From: Roseburia_D sp964388945
Lineage (GTDB): Bacteria; Bacillota; Clostridia; Lachnospirales; Lachnospiraceae
Reading direction: 5' to 3'
DNA: 15,185 nt
Assembly: GCA_964388945.1 (NCBI GenBank)
Contig: CAYMCM010000058.1
Coordinates: 1 to 15,185 of the forward strand
The position numbers and the translations under genes were made by a program. Shown in pieces: positions 13,253 through 15,185 of this stretch. Numbering within the stretch: position 1 is the first letter of the stretch; every line of letters starts with the position of its first letter. The notes under the pieces were generated by a model. It did no database searches. It had not been told where the DNA came from and was given only the letters and a program-made list of their open reading frames with translations.

Positions 13253-14605
13253 ATGGAACAGATTTTAGAAAAATGGGATAAGATTTTACAGGAAGTAAAA
13301 GAAGAATATGAGTTGACCGAAGTATCCTTCAATACATGGTTGAAGCCGCTTTCTGTATCTGATGTACAGGGAGACAAGTTATACATCCTGGTTCCACTGG
13401 AAAAAATGGCAAGGGATTTCATTGAAAAGAAGTATACGCTTCCGATCAAAGTCGCTGTTGCCAATCAGACCGGGGAGGACTATGATATTTCTTTTATTTT
13501 GCCGGAACAGGAGAAAAAGATCAAATCTTCCTATAATAAGAAACCCGCGCCGACTTCCGGTACGACCGATATTTCAAATTTAAACCCGAATTATACGTTC
13601 GATACCTTTGTCGTCGGTAACAATAACCGTCTGGCCCATGCTGCTTCCCTTGCGGTTGCAGAATCTCCGGGTGAAGTATACAATCCTCTGTTTTTATACG
13701 GAGGCGTGGGACTTGGGAAAACGCATCTGATGCATTCCATTGCCCACTTCATTCAGGCAAACCGGCCGGATGCCAAAATTTTATATGTTTCTTCCGAGAG
13801 TTTTACCAATGAGCTGATCGATGCCATCCGTAATGGAAACAATACGGCGATGACAAAGTTCCGTGAAAAGTACCGTAATATCGATGTCCTTTTGATCGAC
13901 GATATCCAGTTTATCATTGGAAAAGAAAGTACACAGGAAGAATTTTTCCATACGTTTAATGAGCTTTATCTGGCGGACAAGCAGATTGTCATATCCTCCG
14001 ATAAGCCTCCGAAAGATATGGAAACCTTAGAAGAACGAATCCGTTCACGTTTTGAATGCGGACTTACTGCGGACATCGGTTCCCCTGACTACGAAACACG
14101 AATGGCGATCCTGCGCCGAAAGACCGAAACCGATAATTTTGAACTGGATGACGACATTTTAAGCTATATCGCGAATAACATCAAATCCAATATTCGTGAA
14201 CTGGAGGGTGCACTCAACAAGCTGATGGCATTTTCTAATCTGGTACATACCCCGATCACGATGGATCTTGCGGTTCGTGAACTGCAGAATGTGATCTCTC
14301 CGGATAAACAAAACGAAGTGACACCACAGCTCATTATCGATGTTGTGTCCGAACATTTCCAGATCACTTCGGAACAGATGAAGTCCAAAAGCCGCAGCAG
14401 CGAAATTGCGAAGCCGCGTCAGATTGCTATGTACCTCTGCAAAAATATGACTGATATTTCCCTGGATGGTATCGGATCTCTTTTAGGTGGAAGAGATCAC
14501 TCTACCATTATTCATGGTATCAAAAAAATCGAAAATGAATATGAATCCACGGAAGCAACACGCAGTTTAATAGACACAATTAAGAAAAAAATCAACCCTA
14601 ATTAA
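13253..14605 (+). CDS. dnaA: Chromosomal replication initiator protein DnaA
   Basis: A 450-residue initiator that binds DnaA boxes in oriC, melts the origin and loads helicase. Domain I is at 1 to about 80 (MEQILEKWDKILQEV, with FNTWLKPL at 26-33), followed by a short linker. The AAA+ domain III has FDTFVVGNNN (116-125), Walker A GGVGLGKTHL (150-159) and Walker B LLIDDIQF (213-220). Domain IV carries the DnaA-box reading motif GGRDHSTIIH (412-421). I chose the ATG at 13253 because GGAG (13242-13245) lies 7 bases upstream and domain I starts normally; an in-frame ATG at 13178 would add 25 atypical residues. It is flanked on both sides by DnaA-box clusters, so it is probably autoregulated. ParA/Soj, encoded in this window, is a known DnaA regulator in Bacilli. 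Confidence 0.98.
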   Translation: MEQILEKWDKILQEVKEEYELTEVSFNTWLKPLSVSDVQGDKLYILVPLEKMARDFIEKKYTLPIKVAVANQTGEDYDISFILPEQEKKIKSSYNKKPAPTSGTTDISNLNPNYTFDTFVVGNNNRLAHAASLAVAESPGEVYNPLFLYGGVGLGKTHLMHSIAHFIQANRPDAKILYVSSESFTNELIDAIRNGNNTAMTKFREKYRNIDVLLIDDIQFIIGKESTQEEFFHTFNELYLADKQIVISSDKPPKDMETLEERIRSRFECGLTADIGSPDYETRMAILRRKTETDNFELDDDILSYIANNIKSNIRELEGALNKLMAFSNLVHTPITMDLAVRELQNVISPDKQNEVTPQLIIDVVSEHFQITSEQMKSKSRSSEIAKPRQIAMYLCKNMTDISLDGIGSLLGGRDHSTIIHGIKKIENEYESTEATRSLIDTIKKKINPN

Positions 14606-14898
14606 CAATTTCGGTTAGTTATCCACATTTTTTGTGGATAACTTGGCAAAAATGTGTGTAAATCTGTTGGACAAGGTGTGAAAAGTGTATTTTTTCTCTT
14701 TTTCGCAAAAATCCTTATTCACACCCCATCCAGTTTTCATCCGCAGATTTTTCACAGGGTTTTGCCCTTCATATTTTTCTTTAAAGTCTTGATCCATCGG
14801 GCTTACGGAAGTTATTAACTTATTAACATCCCCTAAGAATAAGACTTTGAATTACTTTTATAATTATATCTATATGCCAGGAAGGAGTTTTACACATT
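14606..14898. other. oriC: dnaA-dnaN spacer: probable main half of oriC with DNA-unwinding region
   Basis: These 293 bases hold no credible gene but carry the best DnaA boxes. TTATCCACA occurs at 14619-14627 (+) and 14633-14641 (-), TTATTCACA at 14715-14723 (+) and TTTTTCACA at 14748-14756 (+). Single-mismatch boxes lie at 14653-14661 (-) and 14677-14685 (-). After the boxes comes an A/T-rich part with a tandem TTATTAAC (14812-14819, 14820-14827) and about 40 further A/T-rich bases, the likely unwinding element. An 8-bp inverted repeat (AAAGTCTT 14783-14790 / AAGACTTT 14841-14848) brackets part of it. A -10-like TATAAT (14859-14864) may belong to dnaN but lacks a good -35. Confidence 0.75.
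14617..14643. repeat. Inverted pair of perfect DnaA boxes
   Basis: AGTTATCCACA (14617-14627) and TGTGGATAACT (14633-14643) form an 11-bp perfect inverted repeat around five T residues, starting 11 bases after the dnaA stop codon. Each arm contains a perfect TTATCCACA box, so two DnaA molecules would face each other. The transcript could also fold as a hairpin, but no T-run follows, so a DnaA-binding role is more likely than termination. Confidence 0.8.
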
Positions 14899-15185
14899 AT
14901 GAAATTAATCTGTTCCAAACAAAATTTACTTTACGGAGTTAATATTGTTTCCAAAGCAGTACCTACCCGTACTACAATGGCTATCTTGGAATGTATTCTG
15001 ATTGATGCTTCTGCAAATGAAATAAAACTGACTGCAAATGATATGGAACTTGGAATTGAAACTAAGATCGAAGGTCAGATAGAAGAAAGAGGAATTATTG
15101 CACTTGATGCAAAGATCTTCTCAGAAATTGTCCGCAAACTGCCGGACAGTGATGTGACGATCGAAACAGACAGTAACTTTAAGAC
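14899..15185 (+). CDS. dnaN: DNA polymerase III beta sliding clamp (5' part)
   Basis: The first 95 codons of the beta clamp; the gene runs off the window. It starts MKLICSKQNLLYGVNIVSKAV, followed by PTRTTMAILECILI and LTANDMELGIET, typical of the N-terminal clamp domain in Clostridia. The protein rings DNA and tethers polymerase III and other enzymes through their clamp-binding motifs. AAGGAG (14882-14887) lies 11 bases before the ATG, a slightly long spacing. It follows dnaA in the standard dnaA-dnaN order. The visible part has no frameshift. Confidence 0.96.
   Translation, partial: MKLICSKQNLLYGVNIVSKAVPTRTTMAILECILIDASANEIKLTANDMELGIETKIEGQIEERGIIALDAKIFSEIVRKLPDSDVTIETDSNFK

Noticed and set aside
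14615..14797. Small leftward open frame in the dnaA-dnaN spacer
   Set aside because: It runs through all the DnaA boxes and lacks an RBS; the spacer is origin DNA.

Overview
This window looks like the replication-origin region of a low-GC Firmicute, most likely a Lachnospiraceae (Roseburia / Agathobacter / Blautia-like). The evidence is the order rpmH-rnpA-yidD-yidC-jag-mnmE-mnmG-rsmG to one side of dnaA-dnaN, ParABS close by, and the DUF4446 and DUF3881 genes after parB. Apart from short control regions the DNA is densely coding. No CRISPR array, rRNA gene or complete transposon is visible.

Right part (about 12.2-15.2 kb): dnaA and the first 95 codons of dnaN read rightward, and rpmH leads the leftward housekeeping genes. 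The rpmH-dnaA and dnaA-dnaN spacers both carry DnaA-box-like 9-mers, so this is probably a bipartite oriC. The second spacer has a striking inverted pair of perfect boxes.

Middle (about 5.9-12.6 kb, leftward): rnpA (RNase P protein), yidD and yidC (membrane protein insertion), jag/khpB (RNA binding), mnmE and mnmG (tRNA wobble-uridine modification) and rsmG (16S rRNA methylation). A strong hairpin lies between jag and mnmE with almost no room for a new promoter behind it.

Left-middle (about 3.4-5.9 kb): a rightward, membrane-anchored alpha/beta-hydrolase-like gene faces rsmG. Divergent from it is a leftward pair: a coiled-coil protein that looks like a sensor kinase of the DegS type stripped of its phospho-acceptor and ATPase parts, followed by an intact NarL/DegU-type response regulator. 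A LexA-type palindrome covers the likely transcription start of that pair. The regulator gene ends in a terminator whose stem contains a perfect parS site.

Left end (1-3.4 kb, leftward): parA, parB, DUF4446, DUF3881, then a good sigma-A promoter driving only the first half of a tRNA-Arg(CCU) gene. That gene breaks off in its anticodon loop, as expected at the edge of an integrated element or an old insertion. A second LexA-type palindrome lies between parB and DUF4446.

Most of the window is a conserved origin neighbourhood. The parts most likely to hold something undescribed are the kinase-like/response-regulator pair with its LexA-type operator, the parS-terminator fusion, and the split tRNA. 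These are readings by eye; no search or folding program was run.
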